A stretch of 64,000 bases of DNA from assembly GCA_036877525.1 (NCBI GenBank), contig JAZGTH010000068.1:5710001-5774000 (forward strand), in the 5' to 3' direction. Below, piece by piece: positions 21,534 through 35,500 of the stretch. Origin of the DNA: Chromobotia macracanthus (taxonomy: Eukaryota > Chordata > Actinopteri > Cypriniformes > Botiidae). The first letter of the stretch is position 1. Every line of letters begins with the position of its first letter. Below the pieces are notes generated by a model. That model was given only the letters and a program-made list of their open reading frames with translations. It was not told the origin of the DNA and searched no databases. A program made the translations under genes and the position numbers.

Positions 21534-24500
21534 ATTTGTACACAGTTCCAAAAACAATGAATGACACACTGTATTAAAATATAAAGTGCCGTGACAGGAC
21601 ATATCACCAGATGATGTGCTGAGTCATGTTCAGGTCACCATACATGTAAACCTGTGATTATAAACATTTATAACATTACACCATTATACCTTTTGATCTG
21701 ATCTGCTTTACGGCACTGAAACCGCTGCGTCTCTGATTAATCACAAAAGTCTGCGTTGAGTCCAGTTTGAGGGGTGATGGCAAGAAAGCCTTCACACTGA
21801 CATAGACCAGATGTTGGCAACATCTCCAGTTTTACTCTAAATGAAATGGGGGCAAACAGCCAACAACCTGAGCCGCTTTCACGATGAAATTATGTTTACA
21901 ATAATATTGCTGGGGCACAGGGGGAGTTTCTCAGAGAGAGGGAAAATAAAAACAGCTGTGAATAGTCAGAACCGGTTTGGGTACAGATGAAAAACCGGAG
22001 GTACTGACGGGTGGAAAGGAGATGCTTTCATTAGTATCGCCAGATTTGGATCTTTATGGTTTTAGCTTAAATTTTTCTTTTGCCTTTTGTTTGTTACGCA
22101 CTATTTTCCTCATGTATCTTTCTTTTGCTATCCTAATGATGTTTCTGGTGGCATCAAGTGAAATAAAAGTATATGAGGAAAACTGGAGGGTTTTATAATG
22201 TATTTGTTCAGTGAGTTCTTGAATCCAAAACAATAAAGAGAAGAACAGGTTGCCCTGAAGTGGAGAGGATACAATATTATCAACACTCGTCTCTGTGATG
22301 GATTGTGGGAAATGTAAAGAGCAACATATTACCTTCATATTACCATATTGCCAGAGGCGTGACATCATGTTACAGCTGTCCACTGTTTCAGATTCTGTTA
22401 ATTCTCCAGAGCCAGTGAGAGCCGTGCGTCTGTTGCCACTGTCTTTCTAAAACTGAACTTTTCATGTTCACAAGCCATATACTTTTTGGGATATTTTACA
22501 TCCCAAAAAATAGTTTGCATGGTTTACATAGTTTACATATGTTAATATTCACTAATAATCTTCTATAATCTTTTCCAGTGAGCTGTTATCAGGTCATTAA
22601 ATCAGCTTTAAAGACCAACATGATTCATGACTGATCTATTTCTAAAACAATTCAATAGTTTTACAGGAATGGAAGTCGTATGGACCTCATTTATGATCCT
22701 TTTAATGGTATTTTTCATTCTTGATCTTGAATAATGTGGTTACTATGATGTGTTAAACAGGAGTGTGAAATTTCTCTTTTGCATTCAGTCGAAAAATAAC
22801 AGCAGGGTTTGAGAAATGACACAGGTTAAGTGAAGAGCAACAGATTTTTCATTTGTGGATAAATGATCTTTTTAACATTGTTATTGAGCTGAAATTTGAG
22901 ATAATACTGGCCGGCTTTTGCAAAGTCACCCTAAGAAATAGTCAGCCCCCTGACAAAACACTTCAAAAACAAAACAGACATGCAACACTACCATAACAGC
23001 ACAGAGCTGTGCTGTAGGAAAAATGTCTCACCTCAGCATCTGAGGACCTACATCACCTTCCAGATCCTCCCTGTACATTTGGGAAGCGAGCGCGGCAGGA
23101 GACCTGTGTGCCTGCTCCAGGCCTTAAGTTAGCCTCACTAATTACTAGGAATAAAAGCGCCTTTTCACTAAACAGTAACCTGAGTGCTCTGCTGGGAGAG
23201 CTTTCCTGTAAGTTCTGGAGTCTCCATGGAGAAACAAAGAACAAGCAAAAGTGAATCTCAAGTTTAAGTCATTATGTCTCGCAGGAAAAACAGTACAAGG
23301 AAAAGTAGTGAAGGTATGATTGATGAGCCCTTTAGAAGCAGTTCCCTTACATAAGCAGAGTGCAGGAGAGATGAGCGATGCACTGAGCAGCCACATCAAA
23401 ACAGTGAATGGCTGCTAACTACATTAAATAAACAGTCAGTATGGTAGCACAGAATCACCTGAAAAAACAGCTGGAAATCTTACTATTAAAATATTAAAAT
23501 AAGTATTAAAGCAGTTCAAGTGTTTATTTAGGCATTGTACACAGTATTTATACTCTTGAATGAGTAACTCTGGGAAATCCTCTACAGCAGGGACCTCAAA
23601 GCAGCTTGCGGCCCCGGGCCAGCTGATGTTCTCCACCCGGGGCCTCCTAAGCAGCTTCCACCAAAAAATGTTTTCACAACCATAAATTTAAACTATATAC
23701 AGTTATCAGTACAGTTAGCGTGGACGTGCAGTTATCGGTACAGTTAGCGTGGACGCACACCCAAACTCTTTTAACAGATGTGAACTGACAGGTTTGTTTG
23801 TTGGCTGCAGTTATGCAATGTCATTCTTATTGTGGGCCTGTAATAAGTGGGGAAACGTGGAAATATATTGGGGTGACCAACAATTTAATGCATTTACTTA
23901 TTTACCCAACAGCTAAAGCAGAAATATGATAATACTGTCATTTCAGTTTGAAAGAATTGACAAAAGTGACTTTCAGACGGTTTTAAACTAGGTGACTAAA
24001 ACCATTGCAGGAGAACACTTACCTCTGTAAGAGAAGTTTTGACTTAGTGACAACTTGTGACAACTAGCCCTGGTCTCCCCATGTTAGGCGTATTAGCTTG
24101 AGACTGTTAATCACACATGCATTACCTCCACAAGTTTCACACTGATTTTAAATCAAACCAGTTTGTGTTTTTCTCATGAACCTTCAATTTCACCTTTTTC
24201 ACCTTCAATTTCACCTCAGATTTTGAACCTTCAAAATCTGTCAATCGACTCATCTGTCTTTATAAGATTCGTCCGGTTTCTCTGGAGAGGCTGTATCATA
24301 CTCTGTCTGCACTCCGACATGTAAATCACCAACACTGCTGCTGACGGCTTGTGGAGCGAGAGCGTTTTAAACCCCCATCACGTAGCCCACACGCTAACAG
24401 CTTCATCCACTAACCAAATTGCTGCAACTCAGACTGTCACCGTAGCAACTGTAGCTGCTACCCTGCCAGCTGCCAATCATAAAGAACAGCATCCTTTGTG

Positions 24501-25800
24501 ACATACATACAACAAATGTATCCTAAACAGTAAGTGGTGCTGTGAAGAAACAACAGTGACTGGACGGAGTCAACATTCAAACTGAGCTAATCACAGACGT
24601 CTGGAGAGGAAATGACTCACTAATGGGTATATTTCTTCTACATTTAAGGATTAGGGATCAGTTTACACAATATGAAAGACTCAGGTAAACCTTTATGTTG
24701 CCCTGCTCCTCTCTAAGCTCTCAGATTTAAAGAAATGTAAGCAGGATAATGGCTTTTAATTAGTAGCCCCATTTTTTGAATAATATACATTTAACATAAG
24801 CCATTTTAAAATACATTTTAAAACAATTTTGCAGGCAGGTAAAGACACATCATTTGTCACCTTTTAAACCATTTGTTGTCATCCCAAAAAATTATAATGG
24901 ACTACAGGTCAATAAACTATAATCTCAACACTTAACAGTATTCCAGAACACCTGAACTATCTGCAGCTGTGAAGATTACACACAGAGTGAAGGTCAGGTT
25001 GATGGTTCATACAAATGACAGCACGGTCAATATAAGATCGAGTGACTCTACCTCATCAAGGACAGCCCGGAGAAGAATGTACTGGTGACAAACAGTTTTT
25101 GTCATGTATCTGGCAGTTTTTCTTCGTATAGGTTTGTCAAGCCCTAACTCACACAATTAGCTGTAACATGGCTACACTTTGAGAATAACACAGCATCATG
25201 ATTTACACAAACAGCCCACGTTATCATCTGCACCCCATTATCTCTAGCAGCTAGACCTTTGTCATCTGTTTTTTTTTATTTGCAAGCAAAACGATCCATT
25301 TTCAGCAGAAATTACAGTCTCAAATTTTCCGCACGTCGCAATGTCACACGCGCACACGTTCACCAGACTGACTTGAGGCATTCTATTCGAGCCGAGTGGA
25401 GCGCTGGAATATTTGGGCAGCTCACCCAGCTGCCATGGCAACAGGAATTTTACAGAGGCACAGGCCTATGGTTAGATGTTTTTCACTTTGCCTTCACCAA
25501 CCAGTGACTGGGACTCAGGCCAATCCGTTTATCTGTACATGCAGCGTTGCAGTAATGCAGTGAGCGGGACTATATGAGCTGTGGGCTGCATAAGTGTGGA
25601 TCCTTCCACTAAACTGCTCACCAGCACCAATTACAGGCACACATAACAGCTGCGCACTAAACCTGCGCACATTTATACATTTAATCTGGTTGGTTATTAG
25701 TCCGATTTTCAATGTAAACTTGCACCTGTGTTAAAGGACAGCCACACTAAAGAAGGGCACGGAATAAATGGAAAGGCAACTGAAGTGAGCTCTCAATAAA
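21534..25800. other. intergenic stretch between slc14a2 and the 3' end of setbp1
   Basis: No exon was recognised. A short direct duplication occurs at 23700-23756 (about 28 bp, 'CAGTTATCRGTACAGTTAGC'). The 23590-23680 part ('GCGGCCCCGGGCC') looks like a repeat fragment. The remainder is unassigned AT-rich DNA. Confidence 0.4.
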
Positions 25801-25804
25801 TTCA

Positions 25805-28800
25805 TTTATTTTTTTGCACAATGACATGAATAAGATCAGTTGTATTTGAAGTGCTCAGTGCTGCTCACCAGAGACGGCAGCACAGAATGAGCTTTACAGT
25901 AAAAAAAAGAAATAAAAAAGTACAAGACCATGAACGGCAACCGTGACCAAACACATGCAAGCTTACATGTATGTACATATGTACAGTGTAGTACTTTATA
26001 AACATGTCTGTATACACAGTGACACAAAACACAAATGTGTATTACATACATTCTATGTACAATGCATATGTTTGTGTATATCAGCATTTATTATTTTGTA
26101 TATAAGTCCATTATTTGCTGTTTTTACTATCCATACAATGTACAAAATGCTTTATGTATTTAAAATCCATTACAAAAAAACATCAATGTATAAGATCTTA
26201 TCCAAATTGAAATTCAATACTTCTCCAAAATTTGTATGTATATAATCAAATAGGGGTATGCAGATACACAATTCAAACATCTAATGTATGAATTTGAAAT
26301 TTTTAGAGTGCTAAGAGCCTGTGTTGTGTCTTTTTAGAAATATTACCTTTTGATTAACACTTCATTTGTATTATAACTTTATTAATAACAATACAAATTA
26401 AAATATATGACATTTTAAAATGACAACGTTTGCGTGGATAACATTCTCCAGTGACCTCAGTAAAATGGACTTCACACAGCATGTAATGGAATCGCTGTCA
26501 TTGTTTAAGAGCATAAAAAATATACCTTAACTTCACAAGGCACCATCTATAAGCTGGTGGAGAAGAAATATCTGCTGTTTGCAACCACAGAAGCCAAGCT
26601 GCCAGGCTTTGTTACCAAAGCCACTTTTTGACTCGATCATCTGTAACCACGATTCCGAAAACTGCTACGGTTTACATTTTGTTCCACAACATAGATTTTG
26701 TCTTTTGGTGCTTAAAGCACAGACAAAAGGTCAACATTTTTGGCAATGTTTTCAGGTAGTTAGCAAAACCAGTCCAAATGGATTTATCCAACACAATGTC
26801 AACTCTAGTACAACCAGCATAGGCAAATAGCTGCCAGCGTGTATTATTTCATTTAGCTTTAATGCACTGCAAGTTTTCACAAGGACAGACACCAAAATGG
26901 TTTGTAACACCAAAAAGGTATTTTAAGCCCCTGTGTGTTCTGCTTTGGACAACAGTGAGTTAAATGTACAGTACTGACACGAGTCTTAGGCATGACTAAA
27001 GCAGCTATACTGCGATCTAGAACTGGTCGACTATTTACAGGTGACAGTTTGTTGAATTTAACATTTGATTAAGGCTCCACTGTTCAGAGGCTGGGTTTTC
27101 CTCCTCTAGACAATGATTAGAATTGCAAAAGAAATGATAGTCGCTTTTTAGAACAAAATATTGATCATTATCAAATTTCAGTAAGACCACTTTATTGTTT
27201 AAACTGGTTAAACAAATGGGAAAGCTTACACAAGACTCAATGCTAAAAATCTATGCGTCCGTGAACTCACAGCAACAACCTGATGCATAGTAAAAAGCGC
27301 ATGTTCATTTAAAATACCCTGGTGGGTTTGCTTATAGAGATATCTTGTGTGTACTTCTACTAGTGTGAATATGTGCTGTCTTTTTTAGAACATACAGTAT
27401 ATGTGTGTATAGTCAGAATGAAGCTGATTACAGTATGACAGCAGATTCTACACTGTGAAATAATGTCATCTCAAACACGTTACACCAGCACAGCAAACAA
27501 GATTATTGTTTATATTTACATTCTTGACTAATATCTCGCCATTAATGTTTCTTGTACCTGAAGATGTTATGGATTCACAGACAAACGTAAGGCACATATA
27601 TGAGAAATCTGAAAAAACTATAACAAATGGAAAGCTATTCAAATTAAGACCACATTCAAATCCCATCCAGGTTCCAAATCATGTATTAGTAGAACCTGTT
27701 CCACAATGTTTGTTCCAAAAACAGCACAGGAAACAGCTGATTAAGTTTGTGATGTCCTATGCATGGACCATCACCTAAATAGTCTTCTGTGAACATTCTG
27801 GTTTCTTTATCTCCAACCAATCCAAATAAATGAGTGATCAACAAACAACCACACCACAACCATCACACTTCCTATCCAGTCATAGTAATATACACAAGTA
27901 GCTAAACTGAAACCGCACTATGCTATGACACGACTACACTGAACCTTTGGTCATGTGGATATTTAATACTGACAGGTATACAGACATATTATGTATTATT
28001 ATTCTTTTTAAAATACACTCTATTAATATTGTTCTAGTTAACAAGAGCAGGCACATTCTCGACTCTGGAGAAGGCAACTGAGTCACTCCACTCAGCAACT
28101 AAGATCTTGTTTTCCAGTCAGGTAAGGAAAATATTGTTCAGATGTTGCGTTTTAAAAGCAAGAAAATCAACAATGTGACACTGTGAAATGCCCCCCTCCC
28201 TCCGACCCCCAAAAATAAAAAAGAACAACAAAAAGTAAGTGCTTTGTTGGTTTTTAATGCAACCGTAGCATTTTTCATCTGGCCTGTTGTGAACAACAAT
28301 GTCTACAGGCAAGCTGGATGTATTTTGTTTAAAGTCTTCAACAACCCTTGAATCTGCAGTGACTCCACCTCGTTGCATTTACATTACTAAATATGTTTCT
28401 CCATTTCAACACAAGCTTGCTTATGTCACATCTATGTCTATTTAGTTAAAATGAAACAAAAATATTATTTCAAACATTATATGGTTTGTGTTTGATATGC
28501 TGACAGTATAGGTAGATCTAAAATACTTTGAATCTGAAACGTTAGTAGAATATGTCGCTATGTACAGTGAAACTATAACCATCAAAACGTGACTGAAAAG
28601 GGTTTCATTTAAAAGTATTGCCATTAGTTCATGCCTGAAACACACCTGAGCGCAGGCAAGGGTACATGAGTGTTTTGGGAATTGACCTGTGGTTCTGATT
28701 CAACCTCTGCCAGATGATCTGTGCTTTGTGCTTGAGCAAAACAAAATCTACTAAGTTAAAAGTGCACAGTACTGTCATTTTAAGTTCATTTACATGTGCT

Positions 28801-28997
28801 GGTAGATTATGGCTAAAGCCACGGTCTCAAAAATTCTCACGGTTATGGGTTTTGGAAAACAGTTCTATTTGTCTCCTTGAAACAAATAAAGCTCAGCAAA
28901 TGCCCACTGAAATACCTCAGTAGAATTCAGATGGAAACGAAAACGGATATGAAGACCCATTCACAAGGCTAACTCACAGTGCACTGTTATAACCTCG
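25805..28997 (-). other. setbp1: setbp1 3' UTR (probable extent)
   Basis: This lies directly after the minus-strand stop. It is AT-rich with many simple words (TGTATGTACATATG near 25968-25985) and no repeat family I can name over 3 kb, which fits a long UTR; mammalian SETBP1 also has a multi-kilobase 3' UTR. TTTATT at 25805-25810 is a candidate poly(A) signal on the minus strand. Confidence 0.4.
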
Positions 28998-29506
28998 CTA
29001 ATGAGAGGAAAGAGGAGACTCATCTCGTCGGTTCCCTCTGCCTCTGCGGTTGGGATGCTCCGTTTGGAGCTCTGGTTGAACTTTGTGCCAGTACTTGCTT
29101 CCCTGTGTGGATTGTGGGTTGGGCTGGGATCTGGCCATGTGTACCACTGACTCAATGGCATCTGTAATGGAATCGTGATTGGAGAACTCAAGCTGAGCAG
29201 GCACCAGACCAGTGTGAAGATTCCTCTTGCCGGGAAGGTCCACACACTTTTCTAGAACTGGCATCTGGCCCATCAATCCGTCCTCGAGAGAAAGCGGCTG
29301 CTTCCTCGGTCTCCCTCTGCGTCTCTTCACAATGTTATTCCCCGTCTTGGCTTGCCGCTGAAGCCTTTTGACTTTCAGAATCTTGCTGACGTAATCCAGG
29401 TTCTTCTTGGTGGTGAGAATCTTGGAGTAGGTACACATTTTCCGCACGTCGCACTGGCTCTCCTGCACTTCTGCGTGTTTGCGCGTCCTCTGGTAGAAAC
29501 TAGAAT
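28998..29506 (-). CDS. setbp1: setbp1 last coding exon
   Basis: The acceptor CATCCCCAG is followed by a frame completing an Asp codon. Conserved parts are CDVRKMCTYSKILTTKKNLD, the third AT-hook and QMPVLEKCVDLPGKR. It ends DESPLSSH, without the long proline-rich tail of the mammalian protein. Confidence 0.94.
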
Positions 29507-32500
29507 CTGGGGATGAAAGGAAAACAATGTTAATGCAGTGATTTTTATAAAGTAATAAATTAATTGCGTGACAATACAATGTGTCAAAGCTATAATTTGC
29601 ATTAGCTCTGTAAATAATTCTGCTACAGCAGTCTGATAGAAACTGATACAGGACAGACTGTTGAGCTGTTACTCTAACAGAATACACTGTTGATAAACTA
29701 ACATGAAACATACATAGAGGATTCTGAAGCAACAACCCCGGTTAACACTTGACATGCTGATAACTGATATACTGATATACATGCACAGAACCAGGAAACA
29801 TTGGGAACATCATTAGACAATCAAGACACCTCCCACTTCTCAGGCTATCAGTGAATACAGCCTGTGTTCACATCCACAGTGAATAGACGTGTCTGTAAAT
29901 ACAGGCAGTAAACTAAGAGGCCTCAGATACATTTGTGATTCATTTATTGCTTCTACACTTCACGCTGGAGCTTTGGAAGGAAGCCCAGGCGAGAGGAAAT
30001 GCTGGGTTTCTGGCAGACTTGTTTGAAATAAGTTCAGACAGCCTTAAGCTGTATAAAATGTGTTCCACATCTAAGATCTTTCCTGCACCGGCTTTGTATC
30101 TCTAGAGGTCTCTTTTTCTCTCTTTTCTCGTTGATTGCCACTCCATCTGGTAGATTTCCATAAAAACAAACAAGAGCTGTAATTGTGGAAGATGTTTTGA
30201 GCTGGACTGAGATCAGGAGCACTCTACACATTTCTAGGTTTCTCCTAAAACATGGCAGACAGTGCAGGTGTGCAAACTCGAAAACAGGATATGCTCCGTG
30301 ATTGAGAGCCTTAAATTAATTCTTAATCCATCCTCACATCTGCCTAAACTACTCATTATGACATTAAAGTCAAAACATAGAAATTTTTGTCTAATTGTTA
30401 ATGTACAAAGAAATTAAAAGTGTATGATTTTATATTTACAAATAAACATGTATAAATCATATACAATCACATCAGTAGCCTATTAAGAGCCAAATAAAAA
30501 GGTCACCTCAATGGGGGCCCAAGCACAAGATCATATTACCAGCCAAATACTCCTCAATTAATCCCTGCAACCCCCATTATCAGACATTGTGCACATTTGC
30601 AATAACATCAGTAAAACTGTGGCAAAATGTTGCACGCAGGCTAAGAGCCCAAAGCAACTGCCTCATTGACTACTGCTGCATATTTAAATCGAAAAGAAAT
30701 CACACTTTCCAAACAAGGTATTTCCTCAGTTATCAGATGCCTTATTTCAATAAATGAATATGGTTTCAATAAAGTGATATGTGTGCTTGACTAAACATGG
30801 GCCCTTCCCTCTCCGGCTTCAGTTTATCAGTGGAAAACTCACGATTTCTCCCAAGTGCCAACAAATCATTGGACAGAGACATTCGTTTTCAAAGGAAGCG
30901 TCACAAGTCATTTATTCCCTAAAAACTCTACCTACATTCTGCACACAATGTTTTCATTAGAGGCAGCAATTTATGGACCTGCCTCACTGCTGTCGCCGCT
31001 TCGCTCCGCACAGTAGTGGAGGCCTACTTCCTGTTGTCATAGCAACCAAATTCCACAGTTCAAAGGTAAACGATTTACAAAAGAAAATCGCGTCAGAGGA
31101 GCAGATCGTTTCGGCCCTGCATATTCTCTGGGAGACTGTCAAGGCAAGCTACTAATTTAATACACAATATGTTGTGTAGACTTTTTTATTTAAAAGTCAT
31201 ACACAGCAAGCATTAGCAATGGTTTTAATAGGGATTTCCTTGTGTGCTGAACTTGTATGCCGTGTATTTGAAAATGTAACTGTATACCAGCAAACTTAAG
31301 GGAATTTCTGTGCTAACTAATAGGTGGCATTAAGCTTTAAGTTAAAGCCAGGCTTACTTGATCAGGGCTTAGAGGAGCTGAAAGACCTGTACACCGAGTG
31401 TACCGTCAGTCCAATCCAAGTCAATTTTTCCATTTTTTGTTATAACTAGTTAATTTAAATTAACCTGTAATGTTATAAGTGAATATTTAAAAGCACAAAT
31501 ATCCATGTAGAACGTTTTTAAAAAGTTAGACATCCCTCCATAATAACTAATAGCCATATTATAAATTGTGCAGCTGTCAAGCCATGAATCTGCAGCAAAT
31601 AGATCATAATTGTGAATTGCAATAGAATTAATTGTAAATGAGATGTGACCTTAAATGGATAATTGGGCCTCACTTTGTTGCAATTTATTGCACAAGAGCC
31701 ATATTGCCCCTGGTTAAACATGTGGCTGCCATAAAAATGCACTTCTGTCAAAACATGCTTATCCAAAATCGGGCTTTGAAATCAACACAGATGTACACTT
31801 AGGTGGGATGTATGTCATATTTCTCTGTTTAAGTACAACAAACTTGCCCTTTGAAGCATTTAGTTCATTCATGGAGGTGGGTGGCAGCAGGCAGAACATG
31901 AGTCACTCTCATAGTTCCCCTAGGGGAGTGAAAATGTAATCTAACTGTGCCTAGGGCTCACAATTCCCCTTCGGTAGAGTAGACTGGATTCATTAAACCT
32001 CTGGCTTCTCTCCAGCTCTTTTAACATGAGGCAAGGTTTTTTATTGCATGTCTGTAGAATATAAATCAAAATGTGTGAATAATATATCTCTAAAAAAACC
32101 ACTGGCAAGCAGGGCCGAATTGGGAGAGAGAAAATTGTGAATTATAGTTGTCTTCACCCATGCATTACATTGTTCCTGCCAGATGCACTGAGAATGGAAT
32201 ATAAAGTGTTTAGAAATGCACATTTGTTCTGACATAAGAAGCAGAAAGATCTTTTTCCTGTTCTACTAATCACAGCTTGGTGATCTGTCTTGTAAACCAA
32301 AAAAATCATTTAATTTTTAATTCTGAGGCTATTGTGATTTTTATAACAAAAAATAACTGAGAAAATATTTTGTAGGGATTTTACATTTTGTAATGCCTCA
32401 CACGATGCCGGATGTATTTTGTACCTGCTACAGCTGGGTCTGAACACGGGTATATCTGCTCTGCCCGCTCCTCTCGACTTCCTTGGAAGGATGCCACGCT

Positions 32501-35500
32501 TGCCTCTCTGTATGTTACAAAGTCCTCCAACCTATGTCTCCTGCTGTGAATGCTGGAATCATTGTCCCCTAAGTGCCGCCCCTTAAACGAGTCCAGTGCC
32601 TGGTCCTGGCTGGCTTGCAGGCGCTCAGGTGCCTGTCTAGTGCAGATGTTCAGGAAGTTGCTGAGTGTCTCTCGTCTAGTGCGTTTGCAATGCTGAGAGT
32701 CAGATAAGGATAATGATGAGAGAGTGTCTACTTCAAAATAGTTCCTGGAAGCTTTCAACGAAGCGTCTGTGCTTTGCTTGCCTCTTTGCTTGTCCTTCAA
32801 TTTGGACAGAGAGTTTTTCTCCAGTCTCTCGTTTAATAGGCTGAGGAAGGCAGGACTCTGAGTTCCACTGAAGAGTCCACCAAGGTTTTCCCTTTGTGGA
32901 ATGTACTGATCTTCTTTATGTTTTTGCTTGTACTTGTGTTTGCGTTTGTGGAGACAAACACTTGCCAAGCAGCTGCTCGAAGAGTAATGGGAGTCGCCCA
33001 TCCTAGATGAAGGCATCTCATGTGGCATACTCTTTGCCCTATGCCTGCTAGTAACAACAGACGTGCCAGGGTGAAACTTCGGTGGAGGGACTGGTGGCCT
33101 CATGAGAGGAGAGCCTGAAGGTCCAAGTGCATGAGATAAGTACAAGGGTGAAGGGTACTGACCATAATAGCCCATGTTTATCATACTTGTGGTGAGAGGC
33201 ATGGATGTGTAAGGCATTGTGTAGGGTGCATAGTAATTGGCACCAGGCAGAGGACAGCCAAATCCTTGAATAAAAGGCATCTTAGTTATTGGCTCATTTG
33301 ATTTGGCCGGCCTACCACGCCTCCTCTTTGACTTTTCAGAGCTCTTGCGAAGATAGTGCACAGGGTCACAGGAATAGTATGGCATGGGATAGTAGTGGTT
33401 AAAGTTGAGACGGAAGATGCTGGGATATGAATTTTCATGGTAGAACTTGTAACTGCGGTGGGAAATCCTGAAGACCTGGAATTTGCTAACCAGTTCCTCA
33501 AGGTCAGCTATAAATTGCAGGTCATCCCGGCTCTGGAGGGCCTTACGCTTTCTCCGATGCTTCTGCTTCTTTAGGCTCTCTTGAGCAAAGAAATTTTCCA
33601 CAGCTACCACAGTGGCACACTTTTGGTATTGTCCCCTTGCTGCTTTGCTCTTAGCATCTGCAACAGCAGCCTCTGTGGTATCAAAACTGCAAAAATCAAA
33701 TGAGTATCTCCTGCGTGATGTTGGGCCTTTCTCAGCCTGGTCTGATGTGCTGTTGTTGTCAGTGCCAATTCCACTATCACTGGGGATTGTCTCTTCACTG
33801 TGGGACTCACTAACTGGAGACAGGGTGACCTCTTTGACAGAAGCCACTTCAGACAGATGAGATGGTGAGTTGGCCATTAGTCTTGGGGGAGACAGCTTCC
33901 AGTTACCACTGAGCAAGCCCTTATGGGTTTTTGTGGGCAATGCACTGATAGGCTGTAGATTTGGCATTGTCTTTAGGTCATACTGGCTGGTATTTGTGGT
34001 GGCGGGGTGAGCCATCCCGCCTACTACAGAGTGAGCAGAGAGATGCAGGACCCTGGGAGAAGGCATTCTGGTTGTGGACAATGTATTAAAAGGCACAAGA
34101 GGGTTCTCAAATGGACTAGAAATAGGCAACAAGTGCTTATCACTGGCTTTGTGCTCATTTTGCTGGGCTTGCAGATCAACTCTGGGTTTCCTTCCCCGCT
34201 TTTTGCCTATATAAATAGTCCCACGCTTGCTTACATTGATTTGCTTGCCAAAACGGGCCTCGATTGTCGATGCCACAGTTGACATGGCATTGGAAACCGG
34301 AACATTGGACTTCAAAGCAAGATTGGCAGTGCTTGAAGTAGACAAAAGTTCATTCAAAATGCTCTGCATCTTTACCAGTTTCATTCTTTTAGCTGCCCTC
34401 TTTTTAAGGACACCTTCTTGACCTGATTTCTTGAGTTTCACATGCTGTGCTGGAGGGGATTTGTTTAAGGCCAACTGCACGAATTTTGAAATATTATGTG
34501 TCTTCCGTCTCTTCAAAGTGCTTGATGAATCTTGGGTGACAGGGCTAACGGGGCTTGTTGCGGTGCCTTCATGAATTGTCTCCACAGTGAGCAAAGGCTG
34601 CTTTTTGGGCCGGCCACGTTTCTTCTTTACTGGAGTAATGACTGTCAAACTGTTTGTGTTTGTGTAGAGTGGGCTGGATGGGGTAATAGGAAAGGCAGAG
34701 GGCGGCTCTTCAATGGACAGAGGTTGTTTCACCTCTGCGAGAAGAGCAGAGTTCTGGGACTTTAAATAAGACCACCTGTCCTTGACCTTTGATTGCCTAC
34801 TCTCTGTTTGCTTGTCAGCATCAATCATCAGTTTTGGTCTCCCAGCTGAGTTTTTCTTCTGCCTATTCTGAAACATCTCTACAACATTAGTTATTGTCCC
34901 AGCACTGTCTTTTGTCTCCCGTAAATTTAAACCGAATTGTTTTGGTGCACTGAATTCTATTTTCTTTGTCATTTTAGGTCTTGTGCTACCTTGGTCAGCT
35001 TTATTAGTCATTTCAACTTGCTGTGTGGTTTGCGCATCACCTAACAAGTTGTTATCTTCAGCTACTCTTTTAATTTTTCTCTTTCTACTCTTAGATTTAT
35101 CGGTTTGATTGGTTCCACCAACTAATATTGTCTTACACTCATCATCTGTCCTATTGCTTAACCTCTCAGGCTCCTCTATCTGAAATTCACTTTTATCAGT
35201 GTTGTATGATTGTTTCTCCTTAGTACCATCTTGACTTTCATCCATGTCCATCTTTTTGGCCCACAGAAGGTCTAAATTATGGGTGGCCAAGGCCCTTGTT
35301 GGTTCTCTCCTTCCATATTTCCGTTTGATGTTCCCAAACACTTGCTCAGTGACCTTCTGCAAACCTCTTTCTTTGCTGAAGGAAGACTGCATCAACAGAC
35401 TCAAGTCTGTCGGTGGACTCATTGTTACATCAGCTGGAGGAGATGCTAGCGAGTCAACGCTGAGGGGAGATAAGGTGGGGGCAAAGAGACCTCCTGAAGA

